DNA of 28,305 bases. It comes from Pelagophyceae sp. CCMP2097. Its lineage: Eukaryota; Sar; Pelagophyceae. Of the stretch, positions 20,501-28,305 are shown one piece after another. The DNA lies in assembly GCA_026770575.1 (NCBI GenBank), contig MU657260.1, positions 96,644-124,948 of the forward strand, read 5' to 3'. Position 1 is the stretch's first letter. The number at the start of each line of letters is the position of its first letter. The position numbers and the translations under genes are program-made. The notes beneath the pieces are model-generated. The model saw nothing but the letters and a program-made list of their open reading frames with translations. It did no database searches and had not been told where the DNA came from.

Positions 20501-23074
20501 CATGAAAATGGTGCGTCGGTTGGCCACGATTGCGTGCGCGCGGGCGTCGTGGAGCCGCGGCGGTTTAAGCGGATTGTGGGGGCGTTTGCGAAGCGCTTTC
20601 AGGGACAGGATCAGCAAGACGCGGCGGAATTCCTTGCAAAGCTCTTGGAAGGTTTCGGCGAGGAACTCAACCGCGTCAAAGGAGACAAGCCATACGTCGA
20701 GGACAAGGACGACGACGACGACGAGCGCTGCGCCGCCGCCGCATGGGCAAATCACCTTCGGCGAGAGGACCACGCCGTCACCGCGTGCTTCGCCGGCCTC
20801 GTCCGAAACGAACTCGTCTGCGCGGCCACAAAGGAGAGGAAGACGGCGTTCGAACCATTCTGCTCCCTCGTCGTGCCGCTGCCGGAGAGGCGAGGCGCCT
20901 TTGTTCGAGTGCGCGTGCACTACTTGAGAGCTTTAAGGCGCGAGGCTCTAGACGCCACCGTAAAGGTCGGCGGCCCGGCGAGTTCGATAAAAGACGTCCT
21001 CCGCGCAGTCGCGCTGTTGAAGTTCGACGGCGAAGGTGGCCTCGACGCGATGAGCCTCGTCGCCTCGCGCGCACAGCGGTCCGACGCCTCGGACGACCGC
21101 AAGACATCAACACCATCAATGCGCGCCTTCCCGCCGTTGCTGCCGCCTGCGTTCCGCGTGCGGCTGCTGTCTCGCGACGACGTTTTGGACGTGTTTGAAG
21201 TCGTCGACGTGGCCCCGGCCGCCGTGCACGAGGACCACCGCGGCCCGGCGCCGGCGGCGTCGCCTTTCAGCGGCGCCGTGCGCGTCGAGGCGCGGGTCCC
21301 GGGCGGCGCCTGGGAACAGGCGCTGTGTTTAGATAGAGACGGCGAATCTTTTGACGTGGCTCTCCACAAATCCATCCACAAATCCATTCATCGCCTCCCC
21401 GCGCACCGCGTGCGGCGGCCCGGCCCGGCTTTACTGCGCTGCGTCTCGCGCGCTTTAGTGCCGGCGGGCGGGTTCCACGCCGGTTCAAAAGCGCCCCAAA
21501 TGTTCGGAGCGCCATTTTTTGTCAGAGTCTTGGCAGGCGACACCACGGGCGCCGACCTGCACCGGGCCGTCTGGGCGCAATTACGGCCGTGCGTGACCGC
21601 GGGCGCCGCGGGCGCATTGGACGACGCGATCCGGGAGGCGACGGCGGCGACGGTCCCAGATGTCGTGCTGGCGCCTCACCTCGATTCACCTCGGCGCCGC
21701 TACCCGTTTTCCATTTTACGAGCAAGGCTCCCGGCGAGCGGCGGCCGCTTCCAGCAGAACGCGGCGCCTCTAAGAGACGACGTCGCAAATCCGCGGCTGG
21801 ACGACGTCGAAAACGGTGTTTTGATCATCCGAGACGACGATCACGCCGCGTTCGAGGAGAGCGACGTTCTCAACGCGACGCAGGGCCTGCTCATCGACGT
21901 GCCTTCAAGCTTGCGTTTGTTGTTCGACGAATCTCTGTTGGCGACGGTGACAGTGCACGAATCTCTCCCAAGGTGCGCTTCGGAAGCGACAACTCCAGAC
22001 GCTCTCGAGGACTGCCTCGCCGCCGTCGCCCGCGCGGAGACGGTGACCGCGCACTCGCGCGCCGCGACGGCGAAGAACGGCGGGACGTATACCGAGACGC
22101 AGTTCGTGCGTTCGGTCCATGTATGGGCTGCGCCGCCCATCTTGGTGTTGACTTTGAGAAGGTTCAAGGTGATCGCCGCCACGGGCGCTCGCTACAAACT
22201 CACGAACCTCGTCTCCTTCCCTTTGGAGGGCCTCGTTTTACCGGCGGCTTTACTCGCGTGCGGTTCGGCGACGTACGACGTCACCGCAGTGATTAATCAC
22301 ACGGGCTCTTTGCAGGGCGGCCACTACACGTGCGCCGCCCGGTCCTTACAGGCCGGCAAGGACGAATGGCTCCTGTTTAATGACGCGGCCGTCACCGTCG
22401 TGCAAGATCCCGGAACGACGGTGGTCACCGCCGCCGCGTACGTGCTCTTCCTGACGCGGCGCGACGTGGTCGAATCTTACCGCCGCGCGACCGCGCCCGC
22501 GGCCGCGGCGCACGCGCGGGCGGCGCCGCCGGCGACGCTGCCGTCGGCGACGCGCGCGCTGCCCATGCGCCTGGAGAACTCCTCGGACGTCGAGGCGCCG
22601 CCCGAGCCCGCGCCGCCGACGCCGACGCCGCTGCAAGAGGCGCGGGAGGACGCGCCGGCGGGCGAATGGATCCGAAATCATTTCCAAAGATGTCAAACTG
22701 TCCGCGTCGACGTCGCCGCCATCGAGCGAGAGCACTGGCGGCACACGCACGCGCCCGCACCGGCGCAGCAGCGCAAGCGCAGGCGCAAGTCGACGTCGCC
22801 CTCGAGGTGCGGCAAGACGGTGCCCTTTTCGCCGGCGCCGCGCGGCGACGGCCGGCCGCGGCGGTGGTGCGAGTCGCTGCTCAGCGCGCGCGTCTGCGCC
22901 ATTTGCGGCATCGCTTCAGACGCCCGAGCCGCGCCCGACGACTCGCGCCACGGCTGCGAAGACGACGACGACGAAGACGACGCCTCGGACGACGACGGCG
23001 ACGACCTCGACGACAGCGCCGCCGGCGACGTCGAGGTCGGCGTGCGCGCGCCCATGCGCGACTCGAACCTGTAA
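17568..23074 (+). CDS. USP32-like: USP32-like ubiquitin-specific protease (about 1733 aa)
   Basis: Removes ubiquitin from proteins (cysteine isopeptidase, C19 family). Exons 17568-17809, 17896-17976, 18039-20246 and 20404-23074 sum to 1734 codons in frame. The N-terminus aligns by eye with the start of USP32. A degenerate EF-hand-like region follows (LFNEVARRSDGIVDALAFANYF, near 18520-18590). A DUSP-type segment near residue 610 has GQDYQLVRPQAWRTLVAWYG. The catalytic core has Cys819 in NLGNTCYMN, the QQDAAEFL box, His1484 in GGHYTC and Asp1504 in NDAAV. The intron 20247-20403 restores REYF...FDVNREARFG as in the family. The Ca ligands of the EF-hand region look lost, and the zinc-ribbon CxxC expected after LVRNELVC is reduced to one Cys. 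The C-terminus is Ala/Arg-rich, then acidic, with no CaaX box. A 29-nt alternative intron (18010-18038) would add 11 residues. Confidence 0.93.
18772..18801. repeat. In-frame 15-bp tandem duplication in the USP gene
   Basis: CAGGGATTGCAAATG is repeated perfectly at 18772-18786 and 18787-18801, encoding QGLQM twice in the EF-hand/DUSP linker. The length is a multiple of three, so the reading frame is kept. Confidence 0.85.
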
Positions 23075-23450
23075 ATAGAACCCCGAGGAACCCGAGAGGG
23101 CCTCGAGCATTGAAACACGTTGTGCGAAGCACCAGGCTCGCTTCTCGACCGGGCTCGTGTCTTGTCGACGCTGCCGCGGCCATCGAAGCGGGCGATGCGG
23201 GCGCCCAGCTCCTTTGCGGGCAGGCACAGGGGGGCACCGAAGTGGGAGGTCCGCAGCAGAGGATGCGCAACCCGTAACTTTCTTGCGGCCCGGTCCAACG
23301 AATCGCAAAATACAACGGACCTTCTGAACGCGTCCATGCGGGTCTTTTGGGTGACCGTCTGCCCTTCAAGTTCTTTCGGCCCGGTTCCTCAAGGCCTCGA
23401 GCCCGCGCGCCTCCCTCGCGAGGCGAGCGGGGCTCCGCGGCAGGCCGGGG
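23075..23450. other. Intergenic, nothing recognised
   Basis: The 376 nt between the USP stop and the ankyrin gene start show no supported gene, repeat or RNA. Frames through it are Arg-rich shadows. It must contain the USP terminator region and the ankyrin gene promoter. Confidence 0.5.
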
Positions 23451-24810
23451 ATGGCGTCTTTCGAGGAGGCTCCTTCATCCATGCATTCCACGGCTCGTGC
23501 CGAGTCGGCCGATTCAGCGGATTTGGCGCCTCTCGAGGTATCGCTCGCGCAGGCGTCCCTCGCCGCGGCAGCGGTGGCCGAGGTGACCGCGGCGGCGGTG
23601 GCCGAGACCGCGGTGGCGCTCGTGGCGGTGGCGGCCACTGTAGCGGCGGTGGCGGCGGCTGCGGAGTCGCTCGATGCCGCCGACGAGGCGGACGACGCCG
23701 AGTCGGACGACGACGCGAGTGAGTCGGACGACGAGCAGTCGGACGACGAGTCGCCCGAGGCTGCGTACGTCGCCGCGGCGTCGCGCGACGAAACGGGGCT
23801 GACCGCGCTGCATTGGGCCGGCATCGACGGCAACTCGGAGGCCGCGACGGCGCTCCTCGCCGCGGGCTGCCAAGTCGATGCGACCGATGAAGGCGGCTGG
23901 ACGGCGCTGCACGAGTGAGCACCCTTGCAAGACCGCCCAAGGTGCCGCAAGGTGCCGCACCAGAGCCTCGCTGTAGGACGGCCAAGGCGGGCCACGCGGA
24001 CGTCGTGGCGCTCCTCCTGGCAGCGGGCGCCGACGCGGCCGCCACGAGCCTCGACGGCCACACGGCGAGAAACCCGCGCCGGGGGAACACGGACCGAGGG
24101 TGCAAGGAGTGGCTCTCAGACGCGCAGAAGATTCCGGAGCTCGTCGCCTTTGATGATGTCGGCGGTAGGCACTTCACGTCGCCTGCGCCAACGGCGCTTT
24201 GCGCGTCGTCGCCGCTTTGACAGCGGGCTACGACGGCGCCGAAGCGGAAAAAGTGCGCGCGTACGTCGACAAGCGCGACGGGACGGCAGTCGGCGCGACG
24301 GCTTTGCACCACGCGGCGTTTTGCGGCCACCTCTCCGTCGTCCAACTCCTCGTCGCGCGCGGCGCAGACGTCGAAAAGGCAGCGGCTTCTCGGGCGACGG
24401 TACTCCATTTTGCGTCGCAGCAACCCGACGGCCGCATCGCACAATTCCTGGAGAGGCGCGGGGCCCAGAAACTCGCGCCGTTTCAGAGTTGGGCGCGCGC
24501 GTACGTCGAACTGCTCGGCGACGCTGCAGAGTATACGGAAGTCGAGCCGGACGTGACTCGTATGGATGACGTCTGCGAAGACGTTTGCGAAGACGACGCT
24601 CGCGGCGACGACGGCGACGGCCGGCCACCGCGCTTTACGTCGCACCGCGTCCTGGCGTACGACTCGCGCGGCACGCGCATTCTCGTCGACGCCTTGTGCT
24701 TCGCGGCGCCCGAGGCGCTCAACGCGCAACTCGCCGCCGCGGCAGAGGCGCTGCAACGCGAGCCGTCGGCCCGCGCCTCGAACCACGGCGCTGCGCCGCG
24801 TCGGCGATAG
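23451..24810 (+). CDS. Ankyrin-repeat region (probably the 5' part of an ankyrin / 2OG-oxygenase gene)
   Basis: The ATG at 23451 opens a Ser/Ala start, an Ala/Val-rich helix-like stretch (about residues 30-75) and an acidic DDDASESDDE region. Ankyrin repeats follow: TGLTALHWAGIDGNSEAATALLAAG, then GGWTALHE joined over a clear 62-nt intron (23915-23976, GTGAGC...GTAG) to TAKAGHADVVALLLAAGAD. A second block reads ALHVACANGALRVVAAL and TALHHAAFCGHLSVVQLLVARGAD. Getting from the first block to the second requires a frame change near 24122-24168 where no normal GT donor is in phase; a GC-AG intron, a frameshift or an error could explain it. The frame then runs to a TAG at 24808-24810, and the same frame continues after it as the oxygenase domain. 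Ankyrin repeats bind partner proteins; the specific partner is unknown. Confidence 0.8.
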
Positions 24811-25326
24811 CCGTTTGGAAAGATTTGCAACAGAGTCGGCGTCACGCCGAGTGAGTGCGCTTCCCCAGAAGCGTGTGTGTCGCTAGGCGGATTCCATTCG
24901 CAGCGGACGCTCTTCGACGGCTGCGGCGGCGCGCTCGCGGCGCTCCGGGGCGCCATCACAAACGCCGCCAACGCCCCCGAAATCGCATCGCGGCGCGGCA
25001 AGGCGGCGCAAATCGAGCACGCGTGGCTCAACGTCAACGGCTCTGGCCACTTCAACGCCCGGCACAACCACTCGCCGGCGCCGACGAGCGGCGTCTACTA
25101 CGTCGCAGCGCCGAAGCAGCGCGCCGACCAAGACGGCCGCATCGCGTTTCGCCTTTGCGGCGGAGATTCCTGCGACTACGCGAGTATCCAACCAGAGTCT
25201 GGCCTCCTCCTCCTCTTCCCCGGAGACGTCGACCACGCCGTCTTCCCGCACCATCCAACGGAGGAAGGCGAAAGGCGCATCTCCATTTCGTTCAACCTCC
25301 AAGACGTCGACTCTGTCGAGAGTTGA
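24811..25326 (+). CDS. 2OG-Fe(II) oxygenase domain (2OG-FeII_Oxy_5 type), likely 3' part of the ankyrin gene
   Basis: The frame is open from 24811 (PFGKICNRVGVTPSE) to the TGA at 25324-25326. The core reads AWLNVNGSGHFNARHNHSP, SGVYYVAAP, then GLLLLFPGDVDHAVFPH and GERRISISFNLQ. This is the pattern of the small putative 2OG-Fe(II) oxygenases: histidine-rich HNH at strand two, SGVYYV, a distal His in DHAV and an Arg for 2-oxoglutarate in ERRIS. The domain is complete at its C-terminus. It is in the same phase as the ankyrin exon ending at 24810, separated by one TAG that could be the acceptor of a short intron (for example 24769-24810). I therefore infer a single ankyrin-oxygenase protein; a separate gene without a nearby ATG is less likely. 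The substrate is unknown. It lies tail-to-tail with the next gene, 28 nt apart. Confidence 0.8.
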   Translation, partial: PFGKICNRVGVTPSECASPEACVSLGGFHSQRTLFDGCGGALAALRGAITNAANAPEIASRRGKAAQIEHAWLNVNGSGHFNARHNHSPAPTSGVYYVAAPKQRADQDGRIAFRLCGGDSCDYASIQPESGLLLLFPGDVDHAVFPHHPTEEGERRISISFNLQDVDSVES

Positions 25327-25354
25327 GGCCAAGATCGACTTTTCATCATGGTTT

Positions 25355-27529
25355 TCATGGTGCGTTATCGTCGTCTTTGGCGTCGTGGGTGCGCGCGGCT
25401 CTCAGGGCGTCGAAGAGCTTTGGCGCGTCGACTTTTGCGTTTTGGAGCGACGAGACTAAGCTGGAAAGGTTCTCGCCGTGGAAGTAGTCCAGTTTGTGCT
25501 CCGCCTGGGCGACGACGGCTTCAAACAACGCCGGCGCCGCGACGCCTGCCGTGGAAAAGGCCCACGCCGTCGAAGCGAGCTCTTGACCTTTAAACCTGCG
25601 GATTTTCTTCGTCGCCTCGGCGGCCACCGCTTCAAAGAGCGCCGGCGCCTCGACGCGGGCCTTTGCAAAGGCCCAGACGACGACTGCGAGCTGCTGTGAG
25701 TTGAGGGCGAAGACCCACTTCTTCGCCTCGGATTCGACGGCTCGGAACAGCGCCGGGGAAGCGTGGCCCAGCTTGGCAAAGGCCCAGACGAGATTTGAGA
25801 GCGCCTTTGGATGATACGTCGAGATGCGCGCCGGCGCAAAGGACGCAACAGCTTCAAACAATAAAGGCGAGGGGTGGCCCGCGCTCGCAAAAGCCCAGAC
25901 CATGTTGGCTACGTCCTGCGGCTTGAACGATTCCATCTTCAGCGCGGCCTGGGTCGAAACGGCCTCAAAGACGGGCGGGGCGGGGAACCGGGCCTTTGCA
26001 AAGGCCCAGACAATGTTCGCCAGAGCCTGCGAGTTGCACGAGTGGGCTTTCAACGGAACTTCGAGAGCCACCTTTTCCAACAACTTGCCGTCCACCACGC
26101 CCGCCTTCGCAAAGGCCCAGGCCACGTTCCCGAGAGCGTGGCCTTCAAAGCTCATCATCTTCATCTGCGCCTCTACGGAGACGGCGGCAAACAGCTCGGG
26201 GGCCTCGACGTTGGCGGCGGCCAAGGCCCAAGTGAGGTTGGACAGCTCTTGGGGATTGAAATCCGGCATCCTCCGAATCGACTGCAACGCGATCGCGTCG
26301 AGGAGCGGGCGAGCCCCGACCTTTGCCTTGACAAAGGCCCAGGCCGTGTTCGCCAAGGCTTGCGGCCAAAAGGCCTGTATCTTGTTGACCGACTCGACGG
26401 CCGCGGCGTCGAACAATCTCGGCGCCGAGACGCCGGCCTTTGCAAAGGCCCAGACCATGTTGGCCAGGCCCTGCGAGTTGAAGTTGGCGATGCACTTGAC
26501 CGCCTCGTTGGCGACGGAGTCGTAGAGGGGTACGTCTCCGACGCCGGCCGTGCTAAAGGCCCAGACCGTGTTGGCCATTTCCTGGGCGTTAAAGTGGTGC
26601 GCGTGCTTCACAGCGACCCAGGCGACGGCTTCAAAAAGACCCGGATGCGACGCGCCAGCCGTGGCGAAAGCCCAGACGATGTTGGAAAGCTCCTGCGAAT
26701 CGAACTTCGACGCCGTCGTCACAGCTTGGTCCCCCACCGCCTCGAAGAGCAAGGGCGCTTCAACGCCGGCCTTTGCAAAACCCCAGGCGACGTTTGCGAG
26801 CTCTTGCGGCTTGAAGCCGTGGATGTTCTTCGGGACCGCGACAGCGATGGCTTGAAACAGGTCGGTGTCCACGATGCCGGCCGTCGCATAGGCCCAGGCC
26901 ATGTTCGACAACGCTTGCGGGCTGAACGAGTCGATCTTGCGGCGCGAATCCAACGCGATGGCGTCGTAGAGTTGAGGGGCTTGGATGGACGCCGTCGCAT
27001 AGGCCCAGGCGACGTTGGAAAGTTTTTGGGCATTGAACTCGTTCAATTTAGACGGCACCACTTCCGCGACGGCGTCGAAGAGCGAGAACCTCGATCGGAG
27101 GCCGCCGATCTTGGCGACTCCCCAGAGGCAGTTGACCAGACCGACAGTGTCCAAACTGTCGACGCGATCCGCCGCCAGATGGACCAACTTCTCCAGCCTC
27201 GGGTCGTGCTTGTCGACTTTCATCTTCTTGCCCAAGGTGGCGACGCGGTGCAGCGCGGTCGCGACGTTGACGCCGTTAAAGTCGCGGCCCCGGTCCGCGA
27301 AGACTCGCAAAATGTCGTCGGGCGTGCGGCATTCGACGGTCAGCATCTTATTTAGAGCGATGGCATCCCCCCGCTCGTACGCATCCCTCACCGCGTGCGA
27401 CAGGCACCGCCGCGACGGGCCGCGCCACGCGGTCAAAGCGCGCGACGCGCCCGGCGCGCCCGACGCCCGGCCCGACGACGCGCCAGACGCGACGCCGCGC
27501 CGCAGCCGCCGCAGGCAACGGGCCGCCAT
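25355..27529 (-). CDS. 37-residue helical-repeat (HPR-like) organellar RNA-binding protein, 724 aa, intronless
   Basis: One uninterrupted frame from the ATG at 27529 (MAARCLRRLRRG) to the TGA at 25355. The first 55 residues are rich in Arg, Ala and Ser with an RRCLS site, a typical mitochondrial presequence; the frame is open further upstream but that part is non-coding in character. A cap (ILRVFADRGRDFNGVNVATALHRVA) precedes 16 consecutive repeats, most of exactly 37 residues, of the form NAQxLANTVWAFAKAGVEAPxLFEAVAxEAxxKIxxF. The last unit (HGENLSSLVSSLQNAKV) is a degenerate C-terminal cap. Such alpha-solenoids (heptatricopeptide type in apicomplexans, octotricopeptide type in green algae) bind organellar RNA. 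The cap and repeats match the RRM protein at 7122-9094, so the two are paralogues. No RAP domain is seen. Variable residues within repeats would set RNA specificity. Confidence 0.92.
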   Translation of the reverse strand: MAARCLRRLRRGVASGASSGRASGAPGASRALTAWRGPSRRCLSHAVRDAYERGDAIALNKMLTVECRTPDDILRVFADRGRDFNGVNVATALHRVATLGKKMKVDKHDPRLEKLVHLAADRVDSLDTVGLVNCLWGVAKIGGLRSRFSLFDAVAEVVPSKLNEFNAQKLSNVAWAYATASIQAPQLYDAIALDSRRKIDSFSPQALSNMAWAYATAGIVDTDLFQAIAVAVPKNIHGFKPQELANVAWGFAKAGVEAPLLFEAVGDQAVTTASKFDSQELSNIVWAFATAGASHPGLFEAVAWVAVKHAHHFNAQEMANTVWAFSTAGVGDVPLYDSVANEAVKCIANFNSQGLANMVWAFAKAGVSAPRLFDAAAVESVNKIQAFWPQALANTAWAFVKAKVGARPLLDAIALQSIRRMPDFNPQELSNLTWALAAANVEAPELFAAVSVEAQMKMMSFEGHALGNVAWAFAKAGVVDGKLLEKVALEVPLKAHSCNSQALANIVWAFAKARFPAPPVFEAVSTQAALKMESFKPQDVANMVWAFASAGHPSPLLFEAVASFAPARISTYHPKALSNLVWAFAKLGHASPALFRAVESEAKKWVFALNSQQLAVVVWAFAKARVEAPALFEAVAAEATKKIRRFKGQELASTAWAFSTAGVAAPALFEAVVAQAEHKLDYFHGENLSSLVSSLQNAKVDAPKLFDALRAARTHDAKDDDNAP

Positions 27530-27633
27530 CGCTCGACGTCGCTTCGAGCAGGTGGCGCGCGATCGGCGCGATGCCGAGTTCTTTTGGCGAAGCTTTCTCG
27601 CTAAAAGCCAGCGAGTTTTCTCACTCGGGCGAG
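27530..27633. promoter_or_regulatory. Probable bidirectional promoter
   Basis: Only 104 nt separate the minus-strand start at 27529 from the plus-strand ATG at 27634; if the upstream in-frame ATG at 27571 is used, only 41 nt remain. The two genes must share this region for initiation or overlap in their leaders. No TATA-like element is evident. This is inferred from gene layout alone. Confidence 0.4.
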
Positions 27634-28305
27634 ATGACGGCCCGCGGCGGCCTCCCCACCGCGCTCGAGGCCGCCCGGCGCACGAACGCGGCGCACGCCT
27701 CTGCGATCGACGCCCTCGAGCGAGCGTTTGACGCCGAGACGGTAAGCACGGCACCGGCATGCCTGCGAAATTGAAGCGGGCTTCCTTGCGATCAACCCCC
27801 TAGGCCCAGCTCGCGAGCGACCTGCGCGCGCTCGAGGACGACCGCTCGGCCTTTGTGCGCGAACGCGCGCCCTTTGTGCGCGAAACGGAGGAGAAGCACG
27901 CGCGCGACGAGCAGGAGACGGCGCGCGTGCGTGCATCCGCGCCGCCGCCCGACGACGTGATCAAGCTCAACGTGGGCGGCTCGCGCTTCGAGACAACGCG
28001 GACCGTGCTGACATCTGCCCTCTGCCCTTCTTTGATGCGATGAACTCATGCAAGCGTTTACGGCGCGCTGCTGTTTCCGCTGGAGGGCGCATCATTGTGT
28101 TTGGCGGTTCTTATGGCGTGCGCCCTTGCATCACGACGGAGTTGCTCGACGCGCGGACGATGGCCTTTGCAGCCGGGCCGAACATGCTCAGGAGACGATA
28201 TGGCTGTGCGGCCGTGCAGATAGATTGAGATTCTACGGACCAAACCGCGAGGTCCCTTCTATGAGAATGAGGTAGCCGCTATAAACCCCGAAGGGCCTAG
28301 GCGTC
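27634..28305 (+). CDS. BTB(T1)/kelch protein, 5' part, BTB domain apparently truncated; runs off the window
   Basis: Exon 1 from the ATG at 27634 (or in-frame 27571) gives MTARGGLPTALEAARR and ends at 27741. A 62-nt intron (27742-27803, GTAAGC...CTAG) leads to AQLASDLRALEDDRSAFV, a charged coiled-coil-like helix. Next is DDVIKLNVGGSRFETTRTVL, the start of a potassium-channel-tetramerisation (T1/BTB_2) domain. The rest of that domain (usually another 70 or so residues) is absent. After a presumed intron around 28005-28050 the frame becomes RAAVSAGGRIIVFGG...TTELLDARTMAFAAGPNM, one kelch blade, broken by a TGA at 28226-28228 unless another intron starts near 28216. BTB-kelch proteins are often Cullin-3 adaptors. 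Missing domain and stop suggest a decayed or wrongly assembled copy, or an unusual gene model. Confidence 0.65.

Noticed and set aside
22666..23369. Long frames on both strands over the USP C-terminus
   Set aside because: They are shadows of GC-rich coding, full of Arg/Ala runs with no motif.
24165..24223. 59-nt GT...AG intron in the ankyrin gene
   Set aside because: Phase-consistent, but it would remove ALHVACANGALRVVAAL, a clear ankyrin helix; kept only as an alternative.
1..28305. tRNA genes, rRNA, CRISPR arrays, bacterial-type operons or Shine-Dalgarno sites
   Set aside because: No T-loop/anticodon arrangement, no spaced identical repeats and no operon pattern seen; spliceosomal introns show this is eukaryotic nuclear DNA.

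Overview
This window is nuclear DNA from a GC-rich, gene-dense eukaryote. Nearly every recognisable protein is split by short introns, most of them about 40-160 nt, with GT...AG ends and acceptors such as CTAG, GTAG or CAG. The genes are USP32-type, papain-type, DExH/CCCH, PH/C2 membrane and ankyrin families. The two long arrays of 37-residue 'LANTVWAFAKAG.EAP.LF.AVA' repeats are a style abundant in stramenopile algae. My best guess is a pelagophyte such as Aureococcus; this rests on protein style, not on a database match. No tRNA, rRNA, CRISPR array or prokaryotic operon signal was seen.

Layout. The left edge (1-943) holds a possible 3' exon, a duplicated 28-bp segment and a TG microsatellite. 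At 944-4498 (+) lies a DExH helicase / double CCCH finger / BMT5-like methyltransferase protein of the plant C3H31 type. At 4564-4812 (-) and 5081-5464 (+) is a divergent pair of tiny single-pass membrane proteins. The interval 5465-7121 is less GC-rich and has no convincing gene. At 7122-9094 (+) is a predicted mitochondrial protein joining an RRM to about ten 37-residue helical repeats. At 9413-10832 (+) is a membrane-anchored papain-family protease. At 11177-16718 (+) is a very large protein with PH-like and C2-like domains and two MCTP-like hydrophobic hairpins. At 16999-17490 (+) is a small two-span membrane protein. At 17568-23074 (+) is a complete USP32-like deubiquitinase of about 1733 residues. 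At 23451-25326 (+) is an ankyrin-repeat region leading into a 2OG-Fe(II) oxygenase domain. At 25355-27529 (-) is an intronless 724-residue repeat protein, paralogous to the RRM protein. At 27634 to the window end (+) is a BTB(T1)-kelch gene cut off by the window and apparently missing most of its BTB domain.

The genes do not form one pathway. Themes are organellar RNA binding (two repeat proteins), RNA helicase/rRNA-type functions, protein turnover (USP, papain) and membrane-contact or lipid-binding functions (PH/C2/TM protein). Genes are packed closely: 27529 and 27634 are head-to-head about 100 nt apart, and the genes ending at 25326 and 25355 are tail-to-tail with 28 nt between them.

Most interesting points: (1) the RRM fused to an organellar helical-repeat array, with a repeat-only paralogue nearby; (2) a PH/C2/double-hairpin architecture I do not recognise; (3) several exon joins where homology demands splicing but no phase-compatible GT donor exists, each explained by a GC-AG or ultra-short intron, or else by decay or sequence error; (4) tandem short duplications in introns and intergenic DNA.
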